A stretch of 64,000 nucleotides of DNA from Brassica napus (lineage: Eukaryota > Streptophyta > Magnoliopsida > Brassicales > Brassicaceae). Below, in pieces: positions 45,180-57,811 of this stretch. The notes beneath the pieces were generated by a model. It did no database searches. It was given only the letters and a program-made list of their open reading frames with translations, and had not been told where the DNA came from. The stretch covers positions 18,442,598 to 18,506,597 of the forward strand of contig NC_063439.1 in the NCBI RefSeq assembly GCF_020379485.1, written 5' to 3'. Both the position numbers and the translations under genes were made by a program. Positions within the stretch are counted from its first letter, which is position 1. Every line of letters starts with the position of its first letter.

Positions 45180-46505
45180 ATATTATTTATATAAATCATA
45201 TCAATATGTTTTTTCAATGTAAATATATTAGTGTATTTTTTTACTAAAATTCATTTTTTTCTTTATGATTCAGTTGTGGCCTTATGAGCTTTGCCATCAT
45301 CTTCTTCATCTTCATCGCTCTCCTCAATTCTATAGGGTTTTTTGTTTTAAGAAACTAATTACATTGAAAAGAAAACTCAACGAGGATCTGTTAAATTCTA
45401 TTTGTAATTAAGCCCAAACTGAATTAGACTTGATCATAGAAATATTCAGGTTTCAAAAGTTATCTTCTGTAATAAATCAGTTAATTAAACTCTCTTCCTC
45501 TATTTCTCTGTTTTCTGTCCTCATTGTCCTTGTCGAGATGAAGCAATTCTCCACTAACCTCAAATCAATCCTAATTTTCATATGTATATATAAACTTTTA
45601 TCTGATCTTAATTAGGTCAACTCAAAGTGATCATCATTCTGATGAAATTTTAATTTACACATGTATTTAATTACTATATCCTTTTCACACATACTATAAT
45701 TAGATAAGCTTTAAACCTTTCTTAGAGTAGAAATTCAAAGGAACGTGTACAGATGTCAAAGTGGATATATAACTCATATAAGCAAAAACACACATAGAAA
45801 ATAGAACATGGAGCAAAAGAGGGAAACATAGGAGAGAAAATATTAATGATTATCTTTGATGATCTGAGCTATGCATACGTCCAGGGGTTTATTTAGATGC
45901 ATATATATACACACATATCAAAGCATATATAGAGCTGTATACCTGCCTTTAAATCTTTAAGCTCTTTGACGATTAAGTGTATCTTTCTTCCTGTTTCAAG
46001 GGCTTTTTCTTACCTTTGAAATTTGCTTCCAAAGTAGATAGAGTAGGCTTAACTCTTTAGTCAATGAGAAGGATATATTAGGGTTTTAGGCCTCTTAAAG
46101 AAAGAGGAACCCTAATTTCAAGAAGAACTGAGAAGATTTGTATTTTTTTTGTCAGCTGAGAAAGATTTGTAAAGAAGCTGAGAATTTAAATAAACCAAAC
46201 AAACAAATAAAATTGGGAAAATGAAATAGCAAATTTGAGTGGAGGAGAAAGAGCAAAAGACAAAGTATAATAATAACAAATGAACAATTAATAAACAAGA
46301 AGAGATGAGGAGTATGTCCCTCAAAGAATGACTGTGACATTTCATCTCAAGAATAATAGTAATATCATTCACTGTGCTAACTTTTGTCTCCCAATAAATT
46401 AATTTGTTTAACTTTAGCTTTTGTAAATTTTCTTCATGCATTTAATGATAACAATATTCCCTAACAGTCAGAAGATCAACCCTAAGCTAACTAATCAATA
46501 ATCTT

Positions 46506-46508
<3 letters not shown>

Positions 46509-46547
<39 letters not shown>
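46509..46547 (+). repeat. (TA)n microsatellite, 39 bp
   Basis: Uninterrupted TA dinucleotides. Confidence 0.95.
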
Positions 46548-46550
<3 letters not shown>

Positions 46551-48595
46551 CTGTTACGCTGAGAGTCATCAGTGATGACCAAAATATGATTTGTAACCTT
46601 AAGAAACCCTAAACATCTCCATTAAACCTCCACTGTAGAATATGATCACACCAATTCTTGATTTGTTGTTGGGTTTTTTTTAGCCTATGTTCAATTCTCT
46701 ATTATCAGATTAATACGATATTGTGCACTTTGAATTTAAGAAGCAAATCTGCATGGATTTACTTTTGAGCTCATTTACAAAAAAATTCGTACTAATTAAA
46801 ATTACATATCTCTTTACATATTAAACACTTTTTGTCCAAACTTACAATATGAAATTTTGTTTGATATCTCCCATTTGGTAGGGATCAGCAAACATGTTAT
46901 TTAGAATATGAACGTTCCGGTAGAATAAACAATCAGTCTAAGCCATTCCAATTCGTACGGTCAATATTGTACTCTTCTAGTAAGATATTTACATCCTAAA
47001 ATTAATAGTTGATTTGAATATTCATTTTTTGTAATAACAAAATAGCCTTCAGTAGAATTAATCAAAATAGGAAAATTAGGCTCAATAACACTAAAAAAAC
47101 TATAATTCACTAAATAACCAAAATCTCACCTTCTTTCCTATTTTCTATTTTTATCTCTCTCTACTCTCTTTCCCAAAATCTAATTTTCTAATTATTTTGG
47201 TTATTTGGCAAATAAATCCATCATAATAATATATATGTGAACAAGAATAAACTCTTGAGACCTCAAAGTAGCTAGGTAGAGACAGGAAATCGGTAAGAGT
47301 CAAGAGATATGATCAAGTGAACTCAAGTCAAGTTTTAATAGGTTCTATAAATAAAATCAAAACTTTTGTAATGGCAAGAAAACGATGAGGGGGTCCAAAG
47401 AGTTTTGAAGCTATAGCTAGGGTTAGTATCATACCAACAGTTACTTGTGTGTGTATATATTATTGGAAGTGACAACCGATTGTGACATTTGTAACAGTCC
47501 CTTCGTCTTATTTAGTTCTCGCACCATTTTCATCACCAAATAGTTTTAGCCTAAAATCAAATTAATTATCAGAGTTGACCTGCAGAAATGTTTTGATAAG
47601 AATTACTGTATTTATCAGGCTAGTAGTTTGAGCTGAAGCTCTCAGGCTCTCAGAACGCTGTTGATTTTTGAAGATAAGTTAGACAGAAAAATTCACCTTA
47701 AAGAAACTTTAACCGAATGCTTTTAAGATCCGTAAGATTATTATTTTGTGCCAAGTTATGATGAGGGTTAGTGGTGGGATTTAGTAATTTACTAACGTGA
47801 AGCATCTAGGCTTTATCACCAAACTAATTTCTTCACTTTTAAAATTCTAATTATTGTGACTAATAGAATGAATTAGGGTTCGAAAATAGAGGATTCATCG
47901 ATAAAAAAAACAAGTATCAAAATTCTCGAAAACTATGATGATTTGTTTATTAATTCAACAATGAATCTTGGAATACGTTGTCAAGTTTTCTTATTTCATT
48001 AATTCATCGACTTTCTTTTAAAGTAAAATGACATTAAATATAACTGACCAGTCATATTGTTTATAATATCAATTGAGGTCATCTCTTACTTTCGATGTAG
48101 TATCAACATCTTATGAAAAGAAAGCTTGACAATTCTTAACCATCAAAAGATTAAAGTAGCTAATTAGAATGGGTGTTGATGTATATATATATCTGCCAAC
48201 GTAGAGGTTACATCTCGGAGTATAAAATAAGAAAGGTGTGTTATAAAAGAGAGAGAAGTGAGAGTGAATATATATGGGTCCTCCTCACACATATGATCTA
48301 CTAAAACTAGACTAGTACTACTTTGTCCCTCGCATTATTTTTCGTGTAATTTAATTCAATCCTTTTGAGTTGCGACTCTGAATCTCTAGAAACCACATTA
48401 TATACATGGTCTCATTTGAAACAACACACACATATATAAGATATTAATGTATCTTCATGTGCTGATTATGGAAGGTAAAGTTGGAGGTATGAGAGGTCAA
48501 TGATGCAATTTTCTTTTTCAATGATGCAACTTGGTGAATAGTTTTGTGAAGATGTCATTTTGTTTGTTTTTATATGTGCAGAATATAATAAAAAA

Positions 48596-48705
48596 CTAGC
48601 TTGCGGTCATGAATACGCAACATATAACTTTAGAAAAAAAAGTTTAATGCAAACTAGTAGTATACTAGAAACTAGGTGTTTTCTTGCACCATGTGCAGTG
48701 ATAAA
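48596..48705 (-). mobile_element. Two Helitron 3' ends 76 bp apart (minus strand)
   Basis: The first is CTAG at 48596-48599 (host A/T at 48595) with GTATTCATGAC and a TTGCG..CGCAA hairpin. The second is CTAG at 48672-48675 with hairpin TGCACATGGTGCA and AAGAAAACAC. Matching 5' ends to the right could not be fixed; the AT-rich block to about 49450 is the likely body. Confidence 0.6.
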
Positions 48706-49449
48706 TTTTTTAAAAGTTAAATTATATTTAAAATGAAATTTATTAATATTATATATTTTATTATTTTTAACTAATATTTAATATAAAGTTGATTATTTAA
48801 GCATAAAATTAAGAAAAAAATAATTTTGTTTATTTTAAATTACATTTAATAATATATATGTAATATATTTAAAATTCGAATCTTAGATAACTTTTTATCT
48901 ATTTATTTTGGTTAAATGTATTAAATCAACTTGTATAAATTACTAAAAATCATATAGATTAAAAATATAACTAAACAATATTTATAAAATTTGTAGATAT
49001 CTAAAAGAAACTAATGAAATTGCGATTAATAATTTATTAATTTTTTAAAAAAGATGTAGAAAATTTTGAAAATATTAGTAATAAAAATTGTATAATTATA
49101 AAAATATAATTAAATAATGTATTTCGAAATTTATAATGCATATTTCAATATATTTATTTTAGTGATGATTTATGAATTATTACCATATTTTAAGAAGTTT
49201 AACAAAAATATAAATTAACATTAAATGTAATGTATTAGTTATTGTCATATTCTATAAAGTTTACCAAAAATATATGTCAGTAATAAATGTGATTGTCCAT
49301 GTTACATTAACTATAGTCATGTCATTAATCTTGTTAGCCATGTCATCATTTATTTTGTAAAAATGATTGTAGAAAAGACATGTGGCAAAATCAGTTCGTA
49401 AATATAGTCTAGGGTATACTAATTTAATTAACCTATTAAAAAGTAAAAT

Positions 49450-50548
49450 TCTTTTTAAAAAAATCCAGGTATTAGAATTACAACCTAATTTTTCTCTAAT
49501 GTGGCAAATTTATGTTTTGTATAAACTGACGACCGTGTAGAAGAAATTTTATTCTCCCTCGGGATTGCTTATATCTCTGCAATAACACAGGTGTTTCAAA
49601 AATTGTCAACCTGCCTTTCAGTAATTATCAATTCTTCCTAAATATTTTACCCAAAAAAAAAATTCTTTTATATGATCGTGAAAATGTTATGCTATACTGT
49701 GCATGGCCTATCCAACTTTTCCTTTGCAGCGATCATGAAAATCTGATGTTTTTCTATGGTTGTATGTACATATTAATTTAAGTTAATTATGCATAACTTC
49801 ATATGCATTTACGAATTAAAAAGCTAAGGGCTGCCCAGGTATTATAAGAGTTATATATCAAAATAGGCTTGGGAATGTAGAGATATGATATTATATTCCA
49901 AAACTTGGTATAGATTCTAACTCCTGTATCATTTTAATGGTGAAAAGATTATTAGAAAATATAAACCTAGGGTGTTTATAAACGCCAAGTATATATACTT
50001 TTCTAACTAATTGGAATTTGTATCCTATGGGGCAAAAGCCTACGGTAAGCAAGACGCATGCGTTTAATTTAATATCGCTAGATCAATGTGGTTTATAAAT
50101 TTTGTTAGCAATGGTTCATGGTGATGATGTAGCTAGTGACTGACCGTAGACTGTAGTCTATATATATCATCTTCCTTTCTTATAAGTCTAATCTATATCT
50201 TCATGTTGATTGTCAAGAACTTCTAGTAACAATAAAGAGCAAAATTATGATGTTGAGATAAAGAATGCGACTCTAATGCTTTTGCCTTGTGATAAAGCTT
50301 CAGTGGCTTATATAGCCGAATGACTACATAAATCTTCTATTTGGAGTATCAACTGTGAAAGCACTAAAGAAAACAACCAATAAGTCGGATCATACACAAC
50401 AGTAGTGAATAGTATGATTCAACAATAAAGACACAATGATTGAGCAAACAATTTGTATCAGCCACAAGTCCATAGCATGGTAATGATCCAAAACAGGAGA
50501 GGAAAGACATTGCGGAATTCATCAAAACCTAAACTGATTATGAGACTA
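49450..50548. other. Noncoding spacer
   Basis: AT-rich spacer next to the methyltransferase relic. No gene or element with defined ends. Confidence 0.35.
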
Positions 50549-50950
50549 TCAAATGTCATTGAGGGCGATTAGCTCAAATTCTGCATAAGCTGGAAGCTGG
50601 AGTGTCTTCTTCCACGCAGCAAGATCCGGTAAATAACTGGTTAGAGTCACCGAGCTATCATTCCCATATCCAAGTGTTAGAACAGATAGCTAGCTTATCA
50701 TTAAAAATCGGCTCACCGGGTTCAATGTTTCCTCCATAACCAAATCTCCATCTCTCTCTCTGAATCCTCAGCTTCCACACATCTTCCTCCCTTTCTTCCT
50801 CAACATACTCTTCAATTTTCCCTATGCATTTTGATCTTTGAAGCTCTTTCATCACTCTCCCTTCACTAAACAAATCCACAATACTACCAGAGAACCCGGT
50901 TTTAACGCTAGTGTTCAAGGCATCCTCGGCGATGGCTGCTCTCAAATAAT
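50549..50950 (-). pseudogene. SAM-dependent methyltransferase relic (spermidine-synthase-like fold, AT5G63100-like)
   Basis: Two recognisable pieces on the minus strand. At 50945-50860, EDALNTSVKTGFSGSIVDLF then SEGRVMKELQ matches the conserved xGFSGxxVDLFSEGxVxxxLQ segment of plant chloroplast-type spermidine-synthase-like methyltransferases. At 50680-50549, in another frame, GNDSSVTLTSYLPDLAAWKK followed by TLQLPAYAEFELI and a stop matches the C-terminus. The sequence between (acidic, with EEYVEEEREEDVW) does not match, and the N-terminal Rossmann core is absent. Its place between LOB and HDA6 is that of AT5G63100. A dead gene in its ancestral location. Confidence 0.65.
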
Positions 50951-51151
50951 GGCTTTGTAGGAGAAAAAAGCAACTATAAAAGGAATGATTTTCTCTTGTT
51001 TTGATTGAATGGTAATGGAAATACATTCCTATTAAATACCTCTTGAGGCCAAAACAAAAAGGTTTCTTTGCAAACAAAAAAAAATCACATACGGAAGAAA
51101 AGCATCACCAAGAATCAATTCCCTAACTTTTGACACTACATCAAGCTGGTT

Positions 51152-53277
51152 TCAAGACGATGGTGGATCCACCTCCGGCTCTGCGCTATCATCTTCCATT
51201 TCATCTTCCCCTGTAGAGTCCCTGAAGAGATAAGAGATGTCTATTAGAGGAAACAATAAGCATCAAAGATTTGGTAGACTGGTGAAGTAAGATGAAGCTT
51301 ATTCTTTTTTTTTTACCTGTCCATAGTTGGGCCATTAATACCTGAGAAACCACCAAGAGGTTTCTCATCATCGTCACTGTCTGATTCATAATTCGCAGTT
51401 CCACTCCAAATGCGAGGCTTTGGTCTCTTCTCCAAATCTTCTTCCGGCTAAAGATTTGAGATAACAACAAAAATTCTAATGAGTCTGCTTCAATAGAACA
51501 TGAAAGAAACTACAACAGCAGAGAGAAGATATGGATGATTGGAAAATTTACCTCATCTAAGACTCGATTAACTGGAGGTGTGTGCTGAAACGGCACACTA
51601 GGTGCGTGTATTAGTCCAGAGAGTTGTTCTAGCAATGTATTCCTGAAATTTTCAACAAGTTTAACTTCCCCAAGTTCAAAATATAGGCTATGAGCATGTA
51701 AAGCTTCCGTGAACAATTGAAACCGGCACAACCATAAAAGGGGTAGAATGAGATAATCATACCTTATCCTCTCCATATCTTTTGGTGTGTTCAAATTCTC
51801 CATTGGGCCTGGCTCGACATGAAGCGTATAGTCTGGACCGAAATACTCAAAGTACTCATTGTACGGGAGCTTATTGTCCGGCTCTACTCCAACCGCAACT
51901 GCAGTCTGCAACAGAGTCAACAGAAACCAACCCCATTCAACAACAAAAACTTTACCAAAAAGGCATAGAAGAGATGCAAAAGATATGAAAAAAAAACCTC
52001 ATAACACCAGCAACGAGCAACATTCCGAATAGTATACCCTCCACCACCCAAGACCATGAGAGGAACATTATAAGATCTCAAGAACCGGAGGCAATCAGCA
52101 TGACCCTTGACTGACAAGTTGAAGCAACCCAGCCGATCACCGCTCAAGGAGTCAGCCCCACACTGAAGAACAACAGCTTCCGGACGATAAACCTCCATAA
52201 CCTTCTGGATAAGAGGTCTAAACAAGCTGCGGAAACTCTCATCATCCATACCATCGTTCAACGGGACATTAAGCGCATAGTACTTCCCTTTCTCTGCGCC
52301 AACGTCTCTGATGTGACCAGTTCCTGGGAAGAAGTCCCCAAACTTGTGAAAAGAAACGGTCATAACTCTATCAGTGGTGTAAAACGCTTCCTCTACTCCA
52401 TCTCCATGGTGAACATCGATATCAATGTAGAGAACCCGCTGCAAACGATGAAATCATATTAACCTCTATCAGAATACAATAACATTAAACCCTAATTAAG
52501 ATTCAAATCATCAGTCCCAAAAAGCTTCCACCTTTCAGGTAAATCTAGGAAAACTACTCCACAAGATAACATTAATTGAGATCAAGCATTTACCCTAAAC
52601 AACTTAAGCAGCTCGAGAAGCCCTAAAACGATGTCGTTTACGTAGCATCAGTCTCAAAAAGCTTCAAGCTTTAAGGTAAATCAACAAAAACGACCCTACA
52701 AAGATAACATTAAAACCCTAATTGAGATAAAGCATTTTACCCTAAACATCTTAAGCAACTCGAGAATCCCCAAAACGATGTCGTTTACGTAGCAAAACCC
52801 AGACGCCTCGCTCTTCTTAGCGTGGTGAAGCCCACCGCCCCAATTGATGGCGATATCCGCGTCCTGCCGGTTCAATTTAACGGCGGCGCCGATCGAACCT
52901 CCGGCGGAAGCGCGGCAAAACTCGAAAAGCCCGTCGAAGACGGGACAATCCTCGCCGACGTTGAATCGCCTCAGGTTACGCGCGGAGGAGTCGCCGACGG
53001 ACTCCGGCGAAACGGAGCGGAGGAAATCGACGTACTCGGGAGAGTGGAAGCGACCGATGTCGGCGGCGTCGGCGAGGTAAGGGCGGCTGATCTCGAGGCG
53101 GCGGTGGAGGTTGTAGTGGACGATTAGACTATGAGCCATACGGATGCGGTGAGGTTTCATGGGGTGGCCTTGACCGTAGTAGTAGTTACCGATCGTTGGC
53201 TCGTAGAAGTAGCTGACTCGTCGCTTACGACCGTCGGGCCCTGACGCTAAAGACACGCCGCTCTCGTCTGTCTCCAT
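51152..53277 (-). CDS. HDA6: Histone deacetylase HDA6 (RPD3 class I), 6 exons
   Basis: Exons on the minus strand: 53277-52741, 52438-51998, 51905-51763, 51642-51552, 51447-51317 and 51221-51152. All are GT-AG and in phase; 470 residues, near the 471 of Arabidopsis HDA6 (AT5G63110). It starts [16 protein letters not shown], then the RPD3 domain: [28 protein letters not shown], the zinc/charge-relay region [36 protein letters not shown] and [14 protein letters not shown]. The C-terminus is acidic ([19 protein letters not shown]). HDA6 removes acetyl groups from histone H3/H4 in the nucleus and acts in transposon and rDNA silencing with MET1 and RdDM. All catalytic residues are present. Intron 1 contains a duplication of the end of exon 1 (52509-52648), and the upstream region has a 71-bp tandem duplication. 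Confidence 0.97.
52509..52795 (-). repeat. Tandem duplication of the end of HDA6 exon 1 and start of intron 1
   Basis: Unit B (52649-52795) contains the real exon 1 end and donor. Unit A (52509-52648), inside intron 1, repeats the same order with about 80% identity: ATCAGTC.CAAAAAGCTTC, a GATAACATTAA segment, and on the minus strand the coding-like [17 protein letters not shown] followed by a GTAAAT donor. Confidence 0.85.
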
Positions 53278-53378
53278 CTCGCTCTTCCTCCCCCTAAGTT
53301 TTTTTCCTCTCAAGTCTTTACTGAGGTTTTGTTAAAATAATAGACCTTTATAATTACATGACTTACTATATATGTAAT

Positions 53379-53520
53379 GTATTTATTTTTCAGATTAGTA
53401 TTAGATATGGATATCTAAATGAGTTCATCTATTTCCAAAATCATATTTTGTATTTATTTTTCAGATTAGTATTAGATATGGATATCTAAATGAGTTCATC
53501 TATTTCCAAAATCATATTTT
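53379..53520 (+). repeat. 71-bp perfect tandem duplication upstream of HDA6
   Basis: Units 53379-53449 and 53450-53520 are identical by eye, starting GTATTTATTTTTCAGATTAG. They begin 102 bp upstream of the HDA6 ATG (minus strand), so they lie in the promoter or leader. Confidence 0.95.
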
Positions 53521-54142
53521 CAAGTAAATATAGAGAAATGGCCCCCTATATAAACACACACAAATTCCTATCTAACCAAAAACATTTTTCTTTTCTCATT
53601 TTTATCATATCTCTCTCTAGCCTTTCATTAAAAATCTAATTAATTACCCTTTTTGGTTATTTGGATAATAAATCCACAAATATATACATTTCAAAATTAT
53701 ACTGTATTATTTAACAAATCAAAACGATTTGTAATTCTTTGTTAAAATGGAATTATATAGTTACTCGAACTTTTTCTCTATTGGCTCTCTTTTTACGAAT
53801 ATGGACCATTTATTTTAGAGAGTTAATCCAAAGATGGAGGATCATCAGTTTGCATGGATATTATGGTACATTTGAAAGGATTGAAACAATAAAGTATTCA
53901 GTAACGTTGATATTGATCCCAGGGAAACATTTCGATTAGCAGAAGTAGAATCAACACTTTGGACTGAAGCACAGGTAAGTAGTAACAATAGGTGTGCACA
54001 GGAAGTTTAAGTCATGCCTAACTTTGGGCCACAGGAAGATGGTGCTTCACATGTGTTTTTGGAAAGATAGGATATATTTTCAGGGCAAGGTTGGCTCAGT
54101 ACATTACTAGGGTTTGATGGTTTACTAGGGAGCAAAAAATTT

Positions 54143-54476
54143 AAGGGCATGTCTTTCACTGCTTCATTCGGAAATGGATGCATTAATTTGGATAATGGAA
54201 TGCATGAGAAATTTAAGACAGTTTCAGGTTACGTTTGCAACAGATTATTCTCAATTAGTGAAGATGGTTTCGAAACCAGAGGAATGACCAGCATTTGAAA
54301 ACTACCTGGAAGATATTAAGCTTTTGAGAAGAAGATTTGTAAACTCAGATATTGTTCATGTACCTAGGACGGAGAATACAAGGGCGGATAGTTTGGCACG
54401 TAGTGCTCAACAACAACCGTCTTTCGTCCTACACATGGATTCAGGGTTACCGTCTTGGTTTATAGAGTCTATATGA
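54143..54476 (+). pseudogene. LINE-type RNase H domain remnant
   Basis: Reads SEMDALIWIMECMRNLRQFQ, then VTFATDYSQLVKMVSKPEE, a stop where Trp is expected, and then PAFENYLEDIKLL, IVHVPRTENTRADSLARSA and LPSWFIESI with a stop at 54474. This is the RNase H-like C-terminal module of plant non-LTR retrotransposons and related proteins (DALIWAMEC, DCSQLVKM and VPRTENxRADxLAR motifs). Decayed sequence to about 53930 may be upstream parts. Confidence 0.8.
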
Positions 54477-54919
54477 GTTTGTGAATGTTTGCTGTAAAAA
54501 AAAATAGTTACTCTATAATTAGTTTTAACAAATCTCTAAAATAAATTCATTACATTATTTAATAATAACATTATATTTTACAGCATATTTTAAATCATAG
54601 ATTCAAGAATCTTCAAATTAAATACACCATCTTTGGTGTCTGTATATAAGAATTTTAGGATATGTTCTTGTTTTGTTTTATGTCATTTATTTAACCTTAA
54701 TTATTATGTAAACTAACTTAATATTACTCAGCAGATTTTAAATTTACTCAAATAAATAAATTTTATTAACTTGCTGTTTATGAAAAAAATTATGATTTAT
54801 TTTCAGTTCGAATTTAAACATTGCCTAATTAGTTAAAATCATTGTAACTTTCATAACTAACCCAAGATCATTTAAAAGCTCATCCAAAATCAAATCAGAT
54901 CAAATACATACATCCCAAG
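54477..54919. other. AT-rich spacer
   Basis: Probably the 3' region of the LINE remnant (TGTAAAAAAAA at 54491) followed by AT-rich background. No gene. Confidence 0.35.
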
Positions 54920-55119
54920 CTCGGGTGAAGCCAGACTATAGTATATGGGAGTCTGTGCACCCATAACATTTCTATATAAAATAAATTTTGGTAAAGAGAA
55001 CAATGAAAATCTGTTGGAACAGGTGGAAAAGTGATGATGTGCACCCTCATCAATCCAGGTTAGATACCTTCTCTTTGCCTATTTTGTTTTATTACTATAA
55101 ATTTCTTAACTTCGCCCCT
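54920..55119. mobile_element. hAT-type MITE, 200 bp
   Basis: The exact 8-bp duplication ATCCCAAG is at 54912-54919 and 55120-55127. Ends CTCGGGTGAAGCCAG and, inverted, AGGGGCGAAGTTAAG. Confidence 0.82.
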
Positions 55120-55127
55120 ATCCCAAG

Positions 55128-56197
55128 TATGCAACTAGCTATGAAGTATTGAAAATGTTTAGGTTATGTAGCTAAATGTAAGATTATCGACGAGTTTTGT
55201 ATATGAAGAAAAAATGTAAAATTCATGAAGGTTATGACACTAAACGTATTAGTTAACTCTTAACTACATTTTATAGAAAAATAAGTGCAGATCTGAAAAG
55301 TTAAGAAACTAAGAGAGACAAAAATCAGTAAATGTGCCCATCTTAACTTGCAGAGATCAAGAGTGTGACAAATTAAAAAAGTATTAATGCAAACTAGGTG
55401 AGTTGTTCAGGCTGCTCATTAACCAATCTGCTCCATGCCTGAGAGATAGATGAGCCGAACCAACTCTTCAAAACTCCATTTATCTCTATGTGGCTTTTTC
55501 TTTTAACACTAGAGGAAACCGTGAAAACAGCAGCCATGCTGACTTTTGATGTCCCGAACACATAATGGTCTAATTTTTGTTTTTAACATTGGTCAAATCA
55601 TCGATTATATCACATATAATATATATTCTATTGCATATATGATCAATTATCTACAACATATATGGTGAACGGTTTTATGAACATTGATTCCACAATGTAG
55701 CTATTCTTGAAACACTTGGGTCGACGAACGGTTCTGCATGTACGATATCTTCAATTAACATACTCTCTGCACAACATGTTAAGTGGTTCAATAAGTTAAC
55801 TTCTCATTAGAACTGCTGATTTTTTTTATGTTTTTACTGAACAAATTTGTATTTAAAGAAATTTAAAGGATGCCATGTGATACGCCATTGTCACAAATAG
55901 GTGCTTCTGGTTCTACTTACAACAGCTTCAAATTTTCAAAAAAGCTTGCATCATATAATCTGTAAGAACTTACTTTTTGGAAATCAAACTACAAACCTGA
56001 TGTGGAAGCCTATAAACCTTTAAACGTCTAATCCATTCATATCGTATTGCTTTCACTCTTCGTTATGGACAATTAAATTAAAATCTCTAGTTTTCACCGT
56101 GGTCTCTTTATTTTTGTCAGAGATGGGCCATGAGTGATCACTAAGTGGGCTGCAATGGTTGTAGTGAACCAATCGTTTATGTCTTGTTTTGGATCAA
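55128..56197. other. Noncoding spacer
   Basis: No coding sequence or bounded element seen. Confidence 0.35.
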
Positions 56198-57503
56198 TCT
56201 TATATATTAAAACAAAAGTCACAATCTTGATTGATATGTAATTTTTTAAGAAATATACCTACTAGACATATTTCTAAAAAGTCATGTTATATTTAATCTC
56301 TAGTCTTATCATTTAAATGTTAGATCAACCAGAAAATTTTATTGGGCTATCAATAATTAGATTTAAAGAATAAATGATTCATTGGATTTATAGATATTAT
56401 AAATTAAATAGATATAATTTAATGTTGTAATACTATACCTCCATATATTAAATATTTGTCGATGTTAACTTTTAAAATTATAAATATTTTTTAAAAATAA
56501 AAAAAATCATATTATCTATCAATGATTAATCTTTACTACCTTAAACCAATGAAAACAATTTTAAACTATATAGTTTATAAACCCTTTAACAAAAAAGAAA
56601 CTATATAGTTTATTTTAAAAATTAAACAAAAAATAAATGTTTAATTATTTACTCGATAATATAAATCTATGAAGCAAAAATTTTAATTTTTTAAAAAATT
56701 TCTAAATTTGTAAAATGTTACAATATCTTTGAATATGACAGTAAAACAATATTTTACTAATCTTTATATATATAGTTACGATTTTAATAATGAAATAATA
56801 ATCCGAAAAATATATATATATAGAAGAAGATACAAATACATGTGAAAATTTAAAACAATCTATTCAATGAAAAAATATACCGTAAACTTATTATGTTTTA
56901 AAAATTGATACACATATATTATAATATGTACCAATTTAGAATGGAAAATACCCTAGGATAGCATTAAAAAAGTTTCTATCACAAATATAGACTTTAAGAA
57001 TCAAAATGACCAAAATGTTTCGTTAAAGAGGTAAATATACACTTATACCCATAGGGTTAACTAATCCAAACCTTAGAGTTTAGAGTTAAGGGGTGGAGAT
57101 TTGGGTTTGAGGTTTAAAATTTTATAAAATAGAAAATAAATATTAAAATTTTGAAGTTAAAAATGTTGAAAATAGTTTCAAAAAGTATTTTCGAATTACA
57201 AAAAGAAAATTCAAAAAACAAAATTCGAAAAAAATATCAAAAAAAAATTATAAAAAGTTTGAATTTGAAAACATATAATCTAAAACTATATATAAATATT
57301 TTTTTTTTATATATCTAGGGTATTAGTGTTCTTTTACCTATTAAATGAAACATTTTGGTCATTTTCCTCTTTGTGGTCAATTTTGTGATCAAAATTTAAA
57401 AATTGTCTATTTATGAAAATTGTCCATTTAGAATTGAAAACAAAATAGTTATATAAAAATAAATGAAAAAAAAACTCGCGCGATTGCACGGATCGAGATT
57501 TAG
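56198..57503 (+). mobile_element. Helitron, 1.3 kb, interrupted by a Mutator-type MITE
   Basis: 5' end TCTTATATATTAAAACAAAA preceded by host A (56197). 3' region CTCGCGCGATTGCACGGATC followed by GAGATTTAG and host T (57504); the last four bases are TTAG instead of CTAG and the hairpin is eroded, so this is an older copy. About 0.8 kb without the nested element. Confidence 0.65.
56943..57425. mobile_element. Mutator-type MITE, copy A, 483 bp, nested in a Helitron
   Basis: The exact 9-bp target duplication ATTTAGAAT is at 56934-56942 and 57426-57434. Ends GGAAAATACC and, inverted, GGACAATTTT. The inner segment TAAAGAGGTAAATATACACT and the GAGTTAAGGGGTGG motif are shared with the element at 60175. 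Confidence 0.85.
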
Positions 57504-57811
57504 TAAAATTATTATTTGAGGTATGGATGGTAGGTTTAAAGATTCCAACAGTTCGTAAATTTTATAATTACCATCTACACCAATTTTTGGAATCTTTAGA
57601 CTTACCTACCATCTACTCTTTATTCATCACATATTTTTCGGAATATACCATATTACAATTTAAAGTATATATTGTGAGTTGACCCATAAGTTCTCTAAAC
57701 AAAATCAAGTAATTGGTTTGCCATATGATAAAATTACATGGGCTATACAAGGAATCTCAAATTTTCAACGTAGTAAAGCTCACATTAAATGCAAAAAATC
57801 AATCAAATATA

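Larger units (their letters stand above)
44769..48595. promoter_or_regulatory. Long gene-free region upstream of LOB
   Basis: 3.8 kb without recognisable coding sequence. It holds the two AT microsatellites listed separately, a pyrimidine-rich stretch at 45281-45330, and TA-rich patches. At 47080-47220 a sequence with CTAATTATTTTGGTTATTTGG resembles 53560-53690 and probably marks a dispersed repeat. Part of the region may carry distal LOB regulatory sites. Confidence 0.35.

Noticed and set aside
45136..46547. AT-dinucleotide runs considered as regularly spaced arrays (CRISPR-like)
   Set aside because: They are simple microsatellites without spacers, in a plant genome.
52594..52648. HDA6 intronic copy as a functional alternative exon
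   Set aside because: No acceptor in the right phase directly precedes it; the nearest AG gives early stops. Kept only as a duplication.
53739..53939. 66-codon open frame upstream of the LINE remnant
   Set aside because: Composition matches the AT-rich spacer and no similarity to a family is seen; may at most be LINE debris.
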